Origin: Selaginella moellendorffii
Lineage: Eukaryota; Streptophyta; Lycopodiopsida; Selaginellales; Selaginellaceae
Assembly (NCBI RefSeq): GCF_000143415.4
Contig: NW_003314265.1
Location: 2,317,439-2,381,438 of the forward strand
Reading direction: 5' to 3'
DNA length: 64,000 nt
The position numbers and the translations under genes are program-made. The notes beneath the pieces are model-generated. The model was given only the letters and a program-made list of their open reading frames with translations, made no database searches and had not been told where the DNA came from. Position 1 is the stretch's first letter, and each line of letters opens with the position of its first letter. Positions 24,853-36,296 of this stretch are shown one piece after another.

Positions 24853-27800
24853 ATAAACCTTTGAAGTAATGACATGGGTGTTGCTCATGGTGTTGCTCAA
24901 TTGATGATCAAATCATTGTGATACTTATATCATATCCATGTGATAGTGAGCAATGTGTTTACGAAGTTGCTTGGTTAAACGATGATCAACCCCAAAGTGG
25001 TTGACAGTGAAGCTAGTCTACTTGCACGTAGTAGCATTGTAGTAGCTTTGACTAGATTCTCGATGGTGGTCCATTATGCTAAGCTTAAGTTGGTTCCTTG
25101 TTCCTTGAGGGTTTGCCCATAAAGTGTTGGAAAAGGTTATAGCATTCTCTTGGTATAACTTGTCAGTTGATGCATTAGCACTTGGAGTAGATTGTTGGAT
25201 GGAGAAAGTGTGTAGTTGAGGCATTGACATTGCTAGCACTTGTGTTAGTGGAAGTGGCATTGTTCTTCAAGTGATAAGGAATTTTCCTTAGAGCTTGATT
25301 TTCCATGTCATTTTTCTTGTTAGTGTTTTGGCTTCACATTGGATCTTGAAGGTGGTTGAAGAAAAGTGTTAGTGCAATATGGATATTTGAAGATGTGGTC
25401 TTTGTGATCAAGCCTTGGATGTTCACTTTGCATTTTGCGGATGTCGGAGTTGGATGTCGGAAGTATGGGCAAAGATGTTCGATGCTTAAGCATACTATGA
25501 GTCATGAGAATTTGTGTTGAGGTGAACCTATGTGAAGTTGTTAGTAGAAGGAAGTTGGTTGAGTCTTGAAAGTTTGCATTCCTAGATTGAGAGTCATTCT
25601 TTCTTTAGGATGGAAAATTTTTCCACAAATTTTCTTAGACTTTTCCAATGGCTGATCTGTTGATCACTTTGCCCAAAAACCATTCCATTTTCGTAAGCCA
25701 GTACAAACTAGTGAAGGGGTTGGAGTTGACTTTGGTTGGCTTAGACCTTAGTAAGTAGTTTGTATGATACAACCCGAAAAGGGATGCTGACTTTTAGAGC
25801 TAAGGCAATTGAGCTGGATAGATTCTGGAGTTGGTATAGAAAAGTGGCCGTTGCACTTTTCTAAGAAGGGTGACCCTTGTGCCTTTCTTTTGTAGCATTA
25901 TGCTTGGTGGTAGATTGCACTTTACATTTTGTTAAGACTCTATGAGAGTAGTGAGCTCTCACTGATCTTGACTTGGTCTTGGTGGTCCTGCGCCTTGGCT
26001 AAGGATGGTAATGTCCAACTTAGTTTTTCGAGGTTGAGATGTTGGTACCCGTACTATAGCTTTGTTTATGAGGAGGTTGTGTACCGATATGAGCTCATCT
26101 CATGGTCTTCACTTTAGTTTCGGCTGAGTGTTGATCATGCATAGCTAGCCTCTTCAAAACATGGTCAGAGCTATTGCCTAAATGCATTAGTGAGCTTATT
26201 GCAGTTGAGTTGGATTCGAGTGGTCATTTAGTCTGTGCTTGTCCATGAACCTTTATCTTAGTCTGTGATTTACCATAGGATAGCACCACGAAGCGGAACC
26301 TAACCCTCTTTGTGCCACGTGATAGATGCCATGTGTCACATGCCACATATCCATAGGAACCCAAGGTTCAGGGCCTTGGGCCACTGAACGAAGGAACGGT
26401 GCCAAACTCCCAAGCACGAAGCCAAGGAGTGATGGAACCGAGTCACAGAGCAACTCCTGAGCATAAAGCCCAAGGAGCGAAGGGACAGAAGCCCGGAGCG
26501 ACTTGGAACAGTCCTAGAGTAACCAGCATCCCAATGCCAGGACTAGCACGCAAAATGGAGCCAAACGGAGTCTGGTGTTATTTCGGCATACTGGTGGCCT
26601 AATGCGAGGACATGGGTACTCCACCAGCTAGCATGGAATGGAACTTGGGCTTAGACCCAAGCCAGACGCAGAACAAGGATAGGCATGCAAGTGGGAGCTA
26701 GACTATGCCTCAGGTTGGTTGGCCATGCCCGACCTACCCACTATCACAGCCCCCCCCCCTTGAGGAACACACGCTTTGGGCTTTCACCCCAAGCCTCCTT
26801 AGTATCAGGAGTTAGTCTCTGGAACAAGCTCGAAACTTACTAAATATAGAATGGCGCTAGATTGCGAATTTGGATACGGGACAAACACCATTGTGTTTAG
26901 GCCGATCTCTACATTCCGTAGATATGCCAAATGAGCAAATCTGGACACTTTCCATAAATAGCATTTGGGACCAAAATGAGACCAACACAAAGGGCATGAT
27001 AGCAAGGGTGTTTGGCAGACACAGTAAGTTATCATGTAGTGATATTGAGGGACCAATCTCAATACGCGAGGGTTCTTGTCACTAGCAAGTGCAAGACATA
27101 ACGAGACAGGAACTCCTTACCGGGCTAAGTATGCTTAGCTAATAACACGTGAGAATTCCGTCCTTATGCTCGTCCGGTCTAAGTACACTCGAAATGCCCA
27201 GTTAACTCCACTAGCACAAGAGGGACTGATAAAGGGTCCAGAATTACCGACCTCCTGCCATCGTGGCAGTAAAGTAAGAGTGTCCGTAAGGACTGGTTGA
27301 CAGATAACTTTTGATACCCGAAGTCACATTCGCGACACTCTCCCCCCCTAGGGAAGATCGACATCCTCATCGATGCATACTCGAGTCTAGAATACCGCCA
27401 AGGAAACAACTCCAGAAAAAGTTCACGGTACTCACACTATGTGAGAAATGCACCAACTTAAATGAGTTAGGGGTAACCTCTTTGTCTAACGTGGATGCGC
27501 TACCAGCTCAGACACCTTCCGGCCGTTGCCGACAAGGAAATGACCAACGGAGTTAGCCACCCTTGCTGCTCTGGGAGTCACCCAGCTTACAAAAGTGTGA
27601 TATGCCCTGCCCGCAGAGACATAGAGAGAGGAGCCAGAGGCCCCAACCCTCATGAGCAAAGAAACCAAACCCGTCGGTAAGGTTTAGATAGACTACTGTA
27701 AACAGGCAGTTAGAGTTGTTTACACGGTCACGCCCTTTTAACGGAATAAGGAACATTGACAGAGAGGCGAGTTATGTGACCAGTCGATAGTAGCTACCCC

Positions 27801-28711
27801 ATGACTAAAGATTTCAACATGCACACGAAGTGCCGAAGCCAGTCTGCCTATACTGGCAAAAACTCAAAGATCAATACATGGACAATATCAAAGTCATAGA
27901 CAATGATATCTTAGAGACTTAATTATCAGTGATTAAATCTTATATTAGAACACAAAAGTATTCCAAGTAAGGTATCATCTGATAAACTAGTAGTATAGTA
28001 CAGAACCACTAAGATCATTATTTTTGGTAAACATAGGAATCACCATCCAACAAAATTCAATAGTAAGTATATCATCAAGAAAACTCAATGATGAAACTTC
28101 ACTATCGAAGATGGCAAACAGTATGCCAAACAACTTATTAAAGATAACTCAAAGAACACAAAGTATCATTGACTGACAAACATAATGCTCGCGAATGTAT
28201 CACCTAAAGGAAATAACACCCTAATCTATCAGAACTAACTCGAGTAATAATTAACAGAATAGAATGAATGTGGTAAAACCAACAAACACCCATTCATGCC
28301 AACTATCACAGAAGCCAATCTGAATAGATCTCGGTCAACAATACCAAGGAACTAGAGTTGCTCAAGCAAGTGTTAGCAACATCCTACTGATGTTTCAAAC
28401 CCAAAAGACCAATCCAAAGCAAACCACAAAGAACATGTGGTAATGCAAAAAGCCATAAGCTATCAAAGAGAATAATTAACTATCATGAAAAATCATCAAT
28501 CATCCCATCAATACAGTGATGCATAATCATTGTCGAAGAAAGAATCTACCATCCCGAAGAATGATAAATCATTCTATATCAACAATAATCAAACAAAACC
28601 TTTTTGACAAGAATAATCAACTATCCTAAACAATAGTCAACCATCACCAATGATTGCCAAATGCAAAAGCTAACTTCAATATCGAAGCTAATGAGCCAAA
28701 ATGCCTTCCCC
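24853..28711. repeat. Duplicate of 657-4516 (copy B, left part)
   Basis: It is collinear with copy A, with scattered single-base changes. It includes the inverted arm, a minus-strand family A LTR (26264-27337), its polypurine tract and the A-rich internal region. No genes are recognised. Confidence 0.85.
26264..27337 (-). mobile_element. Family A LTR, minus orientation, copy B
   Basis: It is the same length (1074 bp) as the copy A LTR at 2068-3141. The C-run is shorter here than in copy A. The polypurine tract lies directly to the right. Confidence 0.7.
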
Positions 28712-28714
28712 AAC
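28712..28714. other. Target-site duplication AAC, left
   Basis: It is paired with 42312-42314. The single AAC at 4517-4519 in copy A supports a 3-bp duplication. Confidence 0.85.
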
Positions 28715-28739
28715 AAAGCTCTATTTCGTTAAAGTGGGA
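28715..28739 (+). repeat. Left terminal inverted repeat, 25 bp
   Basis: It starts AAAGCTCTATTTCG and ends GTGGGA. It is the exact reverse complement of 42287-42311. Just inside it GTGGGA is mirrored by TCCCAC (28750-28755), making a small subterminal hairpin. Confidence 0.93.
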
Positions 28740-29157
28740 ATTGTCATTATCCCACTTGTAAAATAAAGTTTCCAAACCTTTATATAGTATATAAATATAA
28801 CAAAATTCAACTGCATTGAGGCACATGCCATTTTATTTTAAACAAGGAAATGTCTACTCAATCACTTCTCCTCCCCCTGCCACTGCTTCACCTCTCTCTT
28901 CTCCTTGTCATCGTCGTCCAATTTCTTTCCATCCTTTTAATATTGGCTCAGTTGCTCCGAGTCTAGGTGGAGCCCAAGTCCCCATTCAATCTTTACTTTC
29001 CCCTTATTAATAAAACAACTTCGTAGACTTCCAATAACATGCTGTAACACTTCTAGTATAATGCAAATCCTCTCAAAGAATTGTCTTTTAATATTAATAC
29101 AATGGCATGGAACCCCATGCCATAATAAATTACATTTTTAAATAAATACATGCCATC
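28740..29157. other. Left subterminal non-coding region of the transposon
   Basis: It has no gene. It contains one of the dispersed palindromes at 29101-29123 and the likely 3-prime untranslated part of the minus-strand gene. Confidence 0.6.
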
Positions 29158-30019
29158 TCAGACTGTTATTTTTTGCCTCCAATGCCTATACAATAATCTT
29201 GGAATTTCATCACTCTCCACACTATCAGGATTTAAACCCAATAGTAATGCCATCTCTTCTCTAATACGTCCACGCTCATGTTCAATGGTCGAAGAACCCA
29301 TCTGGTTGAGCAGATTATGGAGATGCGGATAGTGCTTGGCTAGACAATATACATGCCATAAATGATGACTGGTGTCTGTCCGATCAAATGGCTTCTGATA
29401 TACCGTTCCATCTGCCATTTGGTTGATTTCTGCAGCCACCTCCTGGACTGGCCGGTTCTCTATCACCATCGCTTCAAGCCGTTTTGCAAGGTCCCCCAGA
29501 ACATACGGTTTCTTCTCCCTAGTTTCCATACTGCAAGAGATGGGGTGCACTGCATATGTGTGCGTGTTCGCTGCAGTTTTAATCGGCGAGTCATCGATGA
29601 TGAGGATTTCACTTGACCTAGCAGTCTGGTTCATCACTACAGCCTCTGGCTTGACGAAGAAGGGCTTGCTACCCCTCACATGGACCATAGTCAAGCAATC
29701 CTCCTGTGTTAGGAGAAAGTCAAATGGTAATATTACTCGCATCTGATCGTGCATCATCTGTAGCAACGTTAATGCATTGTGGCGCATCATGGATGTCCAA
29801 CTCCCAATTGCAAATTGAACCCGGCCCTCTGTTTTAAGTGTCGCATGGTCATTATTAGATCCCGCAGTTTCTCCCGTGTGATTAATGTGAATCTGTCTCT
29901 TTTGACCAACTTGCGACCGCAGGCTTTGGAGGGTGCAGTGACATTCGAGGACGAGCCACGCTCATGGGAGAAAAGGACACTGTTCAGATCAAAAACGATA
30001 CAGTACTTTCGCCGTGACT
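29158..30019 (-). pseudogene. FCP1/NIF-like phosphatase domain exon, frameshifted
   Basis: The exon encodes CIVFDLNSVLF, matching the DxDx(T/V)-type nucleophile block of FCP1/NIF phosphatases, but the second Asp of the motif is Asn. Further on come MMRHNALTLL, usually preceded by a VGVWTS-like stretch, and EILIIDDSPIKTA, the second acidic block. One T appears lost at about 29790 between these parts, shifting the frame. Family members dephosphorylate the RNA polymerase II C-terminal domain or related Ser/Thr sites in the nucleus. The Asp-to-Asn change suggests a catalytically altered copy even before the frameshift. The tail ends at 29158. Confidence 0.65.
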
Positions 30020-30066
30020 CTGAAATGAAATGCGTCAGCATAAAAAATGGTACAAGTCAATTTTAC
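30020..30066 (-). other. Putative 47-bp intron before the phosphatase exon
   Basis: It has donor GTAAAATTG and acceptor CATTTCAG. Splicing joins ANIVD to ESRRKYC in frame. No palindrome is inside, so short introns are general in this gene. Confidence 0.65.
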
Positions 30067-31482
30067 CATCTACAATATTAGCGAATGGTGCTCCCGATGG
30101 TCGTTCAGAGGGTTTTGGTCGAGGAAACGTGAAGGGCGGAAATACTCTCCTCTGCAATGTGGGGTCAATCGCATCCGATGGCGTGTGGGCACATGCCATT
30201 TCAGCTGTAGACTCTGGTACAACTGGCTCAACAGTGGCATGGGGTGGTTCCGATGGCATGTGATCACACGCCATTTCAGCTGGTGCCTCCGTTGGCAAAG
30301 TGGACATGACCGAACAGGCAGCAGGGGCGGTGTAGGGAGGTTCCAACGGCGCGTAGTCAGACGATTGGGCACACGTTGAGTCTGTTGGAAATGAGGATAC
30401 GACCGGCTCGGCGGCTGGGGCGGCCTCATGCGGGTCCAATGGCGCCTGGTCACCGTTAGTTGGATACGTGGACAAGATTGACTCAGTGGTATGGGCAGCA
30501 TCAAGTGGAGCGTGGTCAGTTTGCTTGGCGTTGATATGGATAGTAGCCTCCACCAGCTCTGATGACTCTTGCAGGCAAGTAGAGTCCACTGGCGGATCCA
30601 TATGCATGTCCAAATATCTCCCTTTGATTGAGATGGTATCCTCCCTACTGGCTACTAAAAACAAACTCATTAGCACATTGAATCGACTATACTGTATTTA
30701 CCATCAACTGCTATTGAGGAACTAGGACCGATATCACTTGGGCGCACTGCTGATTCTGAAGGATTGGACATACGTTTCGACCCTTGCTTGGCACTATCCT
30801 TCCTCGACACTAAAGGCTAGAGTTTGTATCTTAATTCAACTGAATAATCTCTACTTACCATTTCTTCTACGACCTACATGGACAATGTTAGAAATGGTAA
30901 AAGGTTAGGAATGGATGTACTATTATTTACTTGATGGTTTGTCTTGTATGACCTTCCTCCGCTGCTCTTTGGCCACCTTAGGCTGGCCATCGTCGTCATC
31001 ATCGTCGTCGTCGTTATTGTGATCGTCACCATTGTGAGGACCATCCAAGTCCTCTTCATCCTCCTCTTCTTCGTCCTCTTCTTCTTTGTCCTCCTCTTCG
31101 TCCTTCTGCTCTTCCTGCTCATTATCTTTCTCTGGCTCCTCATCCCCCTCCTGCATTTCTTCCATAGGCTGCTCAGGCTAGATGGCTTGTTCTTCCAGGA
31201 CCATCTTGGGAAAATCATCTGGCCGAGTCTCCATCTCAAAATACAAGACATCCATAGCTTGTTTTAGTGCGTGACCTAGGACCGTATCCTCACCCGACTG
31301 TCTTAACATGGTTTCTGCACGTTCTTGCACCCTTCGAAGACGACGAGATGAGAAAAATGTGGCCCTGACTTGAAAAGCATCCCTCATCCATTGTACCTCT
31401 CCATTGAGATTGGGGAAGGGGAGTCCGCCATAGGAATCTGAGTCAGGAGGTGGTGACTGGCTGCTTTCACTCAGCCCTTGAT

Positions 31483-31529
31483 CTGCAATGAATGGCATGA
31501 GCACACATGCCATAACCGCGAGGCATTAC
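31483..31529 (-). other. Putative 47-bp intron containing a palindrome
   Basis: It begins GTAATGCC and ends CATTGCAG. Its removal joins GNEKMI to DQGLSES in frame. It has the same layout as the introns at 31674 and 31813, with the hairpin next to the 3-prime splice site. Confidence 0.68.
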
Positions 31530-31673
31530 CTATCATCTTTTCGTTGCCCTTCTTCCTTTTTGAATCAAACGCCTCTGATCCCGACGACTGTCCAACGTGC
31601 TTTCGCTTTTTATGACCACTGTCAGTTTGAGCTTGGCTGGTACTTGCCTGTTTTGCCTTTGAAGAAGTGTCTC

Positions 31674-31722
31674 CTGCAAGGAATGGCATGAGACCACACG
31701 CCATTGCAAATATAATTTGTAC
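31674..31722 (-). other. Putative 49-bp intron containing a palindrome
   Basis: It begins GTACAAATT and ends CCTTGCAG, with the palindrome just upstream of the acceptor. Its removal connects the upstream frame (ending NRKKG) with the downstream frame (starting DTSSKAK). Confidence 0.68.
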
Positions 31723-31812
31723 CTCCTTTTTTCCTATTGCTTGTCTGTTTGTCCTTCTTCGACGCGCCACCAGTGCGCTTTTCAGTCCTCGTGTCTGAAT
31801 ATTCACAACGAT

Positions 31813-31850
31813 CTATAATCAAAATGGCGTGAGGCCTCACGTGACCTTAC
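31813..31850 (-). other. Putative 38-bp intron made largely of the palindrome
   Basis: It begins GTAAGGTCA, contains CGTGAGGCCTCACG and ends TTATAG. Its length is not a multiple of three and its removal keeps the flanking frames open. Confidence 0.65.
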
Positions 31851-31925
31851 CTTGTGCAGGTTGTGAGCTCGGCCTAACATCAGTAGCTGTTAACGCTGTT
31901 TCAGCATCTGGGGGTGGCCACGCTC

Positions 31926-31975
31926 CTGCATACAGAGCTTGTGAGATAACATTTAAACTTAAAGTGCGTACTCAC
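31926..31975 (-). other. Putative 50-bp intron
   Basis: It has donor GTGAGTACGC and acceptor TGTATGCAG. Removing it joins frames on both sides, one of which carries the TAG at 31995. It has no clear palindrome. Confidence 0.6.
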
Positions 31976-31994
31976 CAGGTTCGCAGAGAAGATA

Positions 31995-34753
31995 CTATTT
32001 TTCTTTGGCAACTGTAATTATATGCTCCATTGAAGTCACCTCTTCAATGGAGTTTGTCACCGCAACACACGGGACACCCTTGAGTAGTGCGGCTCGAAAG
32101 AATAGTCCGCCGCAGTTGTACTCGACAACGCATTTGCCCTTGGAGTCACCCGCTATTGCGTTGAAGACCCAACTGAGCATTTCCCATGCTGCACCTGGAG
32201 CTTTCTTTGGATTCGAAAGCTCCATAGCCCTCTTCAGTTCCTCAGGCACAGGTAAATTGATCTCCCTCAGATCAATTCGATCGGCCTTGTCGAACGAAGC
32301 TGGGAAGTCACTCCAGTCCCACTCTGCTGTAGGACCAATAACAAGGGCGAGTGTGAAGATGCGGACATTCGTCGGTATCTTCTTCTTAGCCATTATCCCA
32401 TGGATCTCCCGCATCTCCTTGCCTTTCAACCGAGCCTTCACCTCGTTCAAGGCCTTCCAGAACTTGTGATAGGATTCGGAGTCGTAGATCATATAGTGGA
32501 CTGAAGATTCCACCTCCGCAAGTCCCACCATTAAGATGGAGCTGACTTTGTCTGCATGAGTGATCTCTTCGTTTGTGAAGTCCATCACACAAAAGATGTT
32601 CTTGACCTGCTCATCTCCGCGGGAAACGATGCTCCTCCACCTTTGATCCTCATCCGAATTCACGTATACCCGGTAAGGTTCTCGATAGGCCTCTGCTGCG
32701 GGGTCGAGCTGTTTCTGAAGCCGGCGGTCGACATCCCTCTTAATGAAATTTGGATACTGATTCAACTTCTCAGCTTTACTTTTCGTGGCATCCCGCAGCA
32801 GATCGATGAACTTGGGGGCCCCCTTCACGTACTCGTCGATGTCTTCATTTGACAAGTCCAGCTCTTCCATCATCTCTTGCGTGGTGTCGATGCTCACCCT
32901 CTCCACGGCCACTTGCTCGAAGATCCAATCCTTCAATAGCGCACGAGCTCTCAGAGTCGTGCACAAGTCCTCGTATGTCACAATATGGCCGGGAGTCATT
33001 TTGGTCTTGTTGAAGACTACCTCACCACGTAGAAGAGCATTAGCCACTGTCAGAAGGTCGTCGTCGTCTAGAGACCGCGAGAAACGCAAGGCATTGAGCT
33101 TCAAATCATTGGGCTTCCGGCCGTCCTCCACACCCATTGAGTTTAGCAACTCCCCGTCATGGTACCTCCTCAGCACATCTACCCATTTGTCAAAAACAAC
33201 TTTTGTCGCGAGTAGAATGTTATGGATGCTGAGTGTGTCATTGACCCCCAGTGTTTTCGAGAGAAGACTCGAAAATTCCTTCAATGAAAATGGCGTGAGG
33301 CCACAAGCTATGCCACATGCAATGAGGCTTACCTGCCAGGCGCTAGTTGCTAGTGCACGTCCTTGTCCTGGTTTTTGTGGCTTCTTCAGTTGAACCCAGA
33401 GCTTCCGTGTTCGTGTCAATGTCTCGTGCAGACCCGATTTGTAGCACGTTTCTTGCTTGACATTCTGCGTGTGGGAGATGTATATGATAGATCGGAGGGG
33501 CGAGTTGCCTTTTATCAGGCGGACAACTCTTGTCTTGAAGACTTTCTTCACCTCCTCGCCCACCATAATATCCACAACTATCTGTTGCATCGCCAAGCTA
33601 GAATGCTGCCCGGAGACGGCATAGAACCGGATGTTCTGATCGTTCAACACCTTCCTATTGATCAAGTCTGGAAACCTCATCTCGCCCTTCATTGTTCGGT
33701 AGTAGGGGATCACGTCTGCGATGTCGGGTGTTACTGGACTTGCCAGCATCTTCTGCTTCAGTTTCTGCACCCACTCATCAGATACTAGCCTGTGGTTGTA
33801 TTTGCTTTGGATGTCGATACGGCTCACGTCGATTGTATATACTTTGTTGGAATAGTAACAAGTACTATTATCTGCGACGATTTTTGCTGCCTCTTCTTGC
33901 TCTTTCTGCTCTTTACGGCTCTTCTTTTTGGTGGGTGTAGTGTTTGAACCCGAGGCAATGGCATCACCGAGTAGCTTCTTTTTTGGAGCAGCAGAGTCGG
34001 ACGTCGGCTTGAGCTTGACCACCCTTTTCTGCTTCAGGGTAGTTTCCAGATCGACCCCCTTCCCCTTCGCTTCGCGAACTGGAGTCACTCTCAACGGCTC
34101 AATGTTGGAATATAGTTTTTGAACATCGCCGTAGGTGAGGTCCGTGGATTCCATGTGATCTTCATAGACCCGCAGCGTCTTTGAAATTGTGGGCCTCCTG
34201 GACAACCTCTCCCTAGCTCCCTCTAGGAATTCCTCATAACCGCTGCCCCCCTCCGGGAAGCCGCTAGGATGTGCAAGGTGGATCTTGAAGGCGGACGCTG
34301 TCTCTACCACAAGTGCCAGTCCATATTCTTGCATGGAACTGCATGGAGTGTCTGTCACTTGGATGAGGATCCCCATGCATTCTTTTCTCCCACCATCTGT
34401 GTTGTACAGCATCAGATCCTCGCCTTCCATCCCGAAAGTCCAACTAGTGAGCTCCTCCCCCTTCTCTGCATCCACATTGACAGTGGCTGGAAGAAGAACG
34501 CAATTCCTCGCCTGTTCAGAAATGCACAACAATTAGAGCTGATAGATGAAAAGCTAGCAGCTGGAAATAACGTGAGGCCACACGCCATTCACCACTGCAT
34601 CAGATGTCTTGAGGCTGCATCCTAAGATGGCGTGAGGCTACACGCCATCTGTAACCGGACTGCACTCGAGAGCCCAATCGGTGCATGCCAATGTTGCTAC
34701 TGAATGGCATGTGGCCTTATGCCATTTTCTACTTGGCCTAAAAGACTTACCAT
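31995..34753 (-). CDS. ParB/Srx-like protein with methyltransferase-like C-terminal motif
   Basis: The large open stretch of the composite gene gives about 840 residues. Joining exon 1 to exon 2 creates the context AAATGGCG and the start MARNCVLLPATV. A Lys-rich linker near residues 170-220 is followed by the ParB-like part: YTIDVSRIDI, YNHRLVSDEWV, VIPYYRTMKGEM and FYAVSGQHSSLAMQ, which mirrors the GxxR and DGxHR-type pocket of ParB/sulfiredoxin-fold proteins with Ser in place of Arg. Near the C-terminus VVEYNCGGLFFRAALLKGV resembles motif I of class I methyltransferases, but I find no DPPY/NPPF-type catalytic tetrapeptide. A 54-bp stretch at 33279-33332 holds a palindrome and has intron borders, yet is in frame. 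Function is unknown; nucleic-acid binding is an inference. Confidence 0.55.
32025..32052. repeat. Perfect 11-bp stem hairpin in coding sequence
   Basis: The arms CTCCATTGAAG and CTTCAATGGAG are separated by TCACCT. It lies 30 bp before the TAG at 31995 in the composite gene and is unrelated in sequence to the dispersed palindromes. Confidence 0.8.
33279..33332 (-). other. Putative 54-bp intron containing a palindrome
   Basis: It begins GTAAGCC and ends TTGAAG. It is a multiple of three and free of stops, so retention would add 18 residues; splicing is not forced by the frame. Confidence 0.45.
34512..34750 (-). other. Intron 1 of the composite gene, three palindromes
   Basis: The donor GTAAGT follows ATG at 34751-34753 and the acceptor TGAACAG ends at 34512. 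The 239-bp intron contains quasi-palindromes at about 34566, 34626 and 34702. Confidence 0.6.
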
Positions 34754-34969
34754 TTGAAGCCGAATGGAGGCCGTGACAATCGAGGCCGGACTCGCTGGCG
34801 AATGTGCACTGTGTGTGCAGCGGATCGTAGCAGCAAGGCTACTCTGCCACTTACAGTTGGAGAGTGGCGCTGAAATCTCCCGGGACGCCAAGTGGGCTGC
34901 GTGTGGGTGGCGGAGTGGGCGGCAGAGTTGGCGGCGAAGTTACAAACTGGGTGTGTCTTGAAGTGGACG

Positions 34970-35165
34970 CCGATGCACACGAGCGCGATGCGAGCGCGAG
35001 TGTGATGCAAGCGCGAGTGGACGCCGATGCACACGAGAAACCTGTAGAGAAGTGAGCGTGATCGCGAGTGGGAGCGCGATGCGAGCGGGAGCGCGAGTGT
35101 GATGCGAGCGCGAGCGCGAGTGTGATGCGAGCGCAAGCACGAGTGTGCGAGCGCGAGTACGAAGC
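34970..35165. repeat. GCGAGCGCGAG-type imperfect array
   Basis: It consists of variable short units of GCGAG, GTGTGATGC and CACGAG. It lies just upstream of the minus-strand gene and is strongly GC-rich against its surroundings. Confidence 0.75.
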
Positions 35166-36296
35166 AAAATGCAAAACCTAACCTCACACGCGCGAAATGT
35201 CACAACGGTTGGTAATCCCGCCACGTCATCATTCCTCAGGCTTGGGCGCCACCATTAATTTCTGGATTGCCGCGCGCATGCAAGCACGCAAAATCCAAAA
35301 GAAATCTGCAACGTCATCATTCCTCGGACTGCATGCATGCGAAATCCAAAAGAAAGATCATGATTGGGATATCATTTAATACCCTCGCTATATTTATACC
35401 ATGCATGATTGGATATTCCAAAGCATCTTGTATTTCCAAAAATGGCAGATGTTCAACTAAATAAAGAAATTCTATCTGTTTCTATTTTTCTCTCAAATCA
35501 ATATTATAGCGTGTGGGCTCATGCAATTTTGAACCAAAGAAACCCAAAAAACGTTGGACCCAAAATATTTTGAAAAAACCCAAAAAACCCTAAACATTTT
35601 AAACCCAAAAATCCAGGCGTCCTGTGGCGTTATTCCTTGAATGGCGTGTGGGCGCATGCCATTTTCAGGACCAAATGCTGAATGGAGAAAAATTCCCTTT
35701 CAGTGCAAATGCTGCAAGAGGCAGATGCCGAGCACAAAGGACTGTAACTACCTCACATGACACAGATAAACTTTTCTCTATTTGGCAAAGATAAACTTTA
35801 TAGCGTGTGGGCTCATGCAATTTTCAGGGGCACATAGGAGTATATTCCTAGGATATTCTGACACGTGCGAGATTTGTTTGAGTTTTCTGGAGATCCAACC
35901 GTTAGATCGCAACTAGATTTTACAGAATGGTATACAATGTCTTTCTTGATGACTCTGCAAAGAAGCATCTCGATCAGACACCACATGAGACCACACGAGC
36001 CTTACAATGTTTCAGGGGCATTTGCCATAGATCCGACCGTTATTTTGCTCCAAGATTTTACAGTTTGGTGTGCATTGACCTTTCCATCGACATTGCAAAG
36101 GGACATCACAATCAGATGCAGGATCACAAGAAACTAGCTTCACTAACTCTGGTTTCACCAAGATTTACGTAAGGAGTTATGAAATGAAAGGACCCTCTCT
36201 ATTGAAATGTGTTTATGGTCCTAGGGGCATTGTGACATATCAAAGGATTTTGCATCAAGTTCTTTATTTGCATGTTTATCAAGCTACTGAATTGCT

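Larger units (their letters stand above)
29158..34753 (-). pseudogene. Transposon gene: ParB/Srx-like domain to FCP1/NIF-like phosphatase, disabled
   Basis: Frame and splice signals suggest a start ATG at 34753-34751 (last codon of exon 1), then exons 33333-34511, 31976-33278, 31851-31925, 31723-31812, 31530-31673, 30931-31482, about 30730-30809, 30067 to about 30660, and 29158-30019. Order of content: a ParB/Srx-like block, a methyltransferase-like motif, basic and acidic low-complexity segments (a long Glu/Asp run near 30960-31130), a Pro/Ala-rich exon, then an FCP1/NIF-like phosphatase domain. Two TAG codons (31995-31997 and 31178-31180) and one missing base near 29790 break it; the frame is otherwise continuous through both stops. 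The junction near 30670-30730 is unresolved. Two genes end to end is an alternative reading. Confidence 0.6.

Noticed and set aside
24041-24869. Long Ser/Pro/Arg-rich open frames of over 200 residues on both strands, also at 17690-18636
   Set aside because: They are translations of the LTR minisatellite and poly-C run in several frames at once, with no domain and no conserved choice of frame.
30960-31250. Basic Arg/Lys/Thr-rich frame and hydrophobic Leu/Val frame opposite the acidic run
   Set aside because: These are other-frame readings of the Glu/Asp codon run in the composite gene; the acidic frame is the one that joins its neighbours through splice sites.
34764-35224. Overlapping Arg/His/Ser-rich frames over the GCGAG array
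   Set aside because: They arise from the GC-rich tandem repeat in the promoter region, with no start or domain support.
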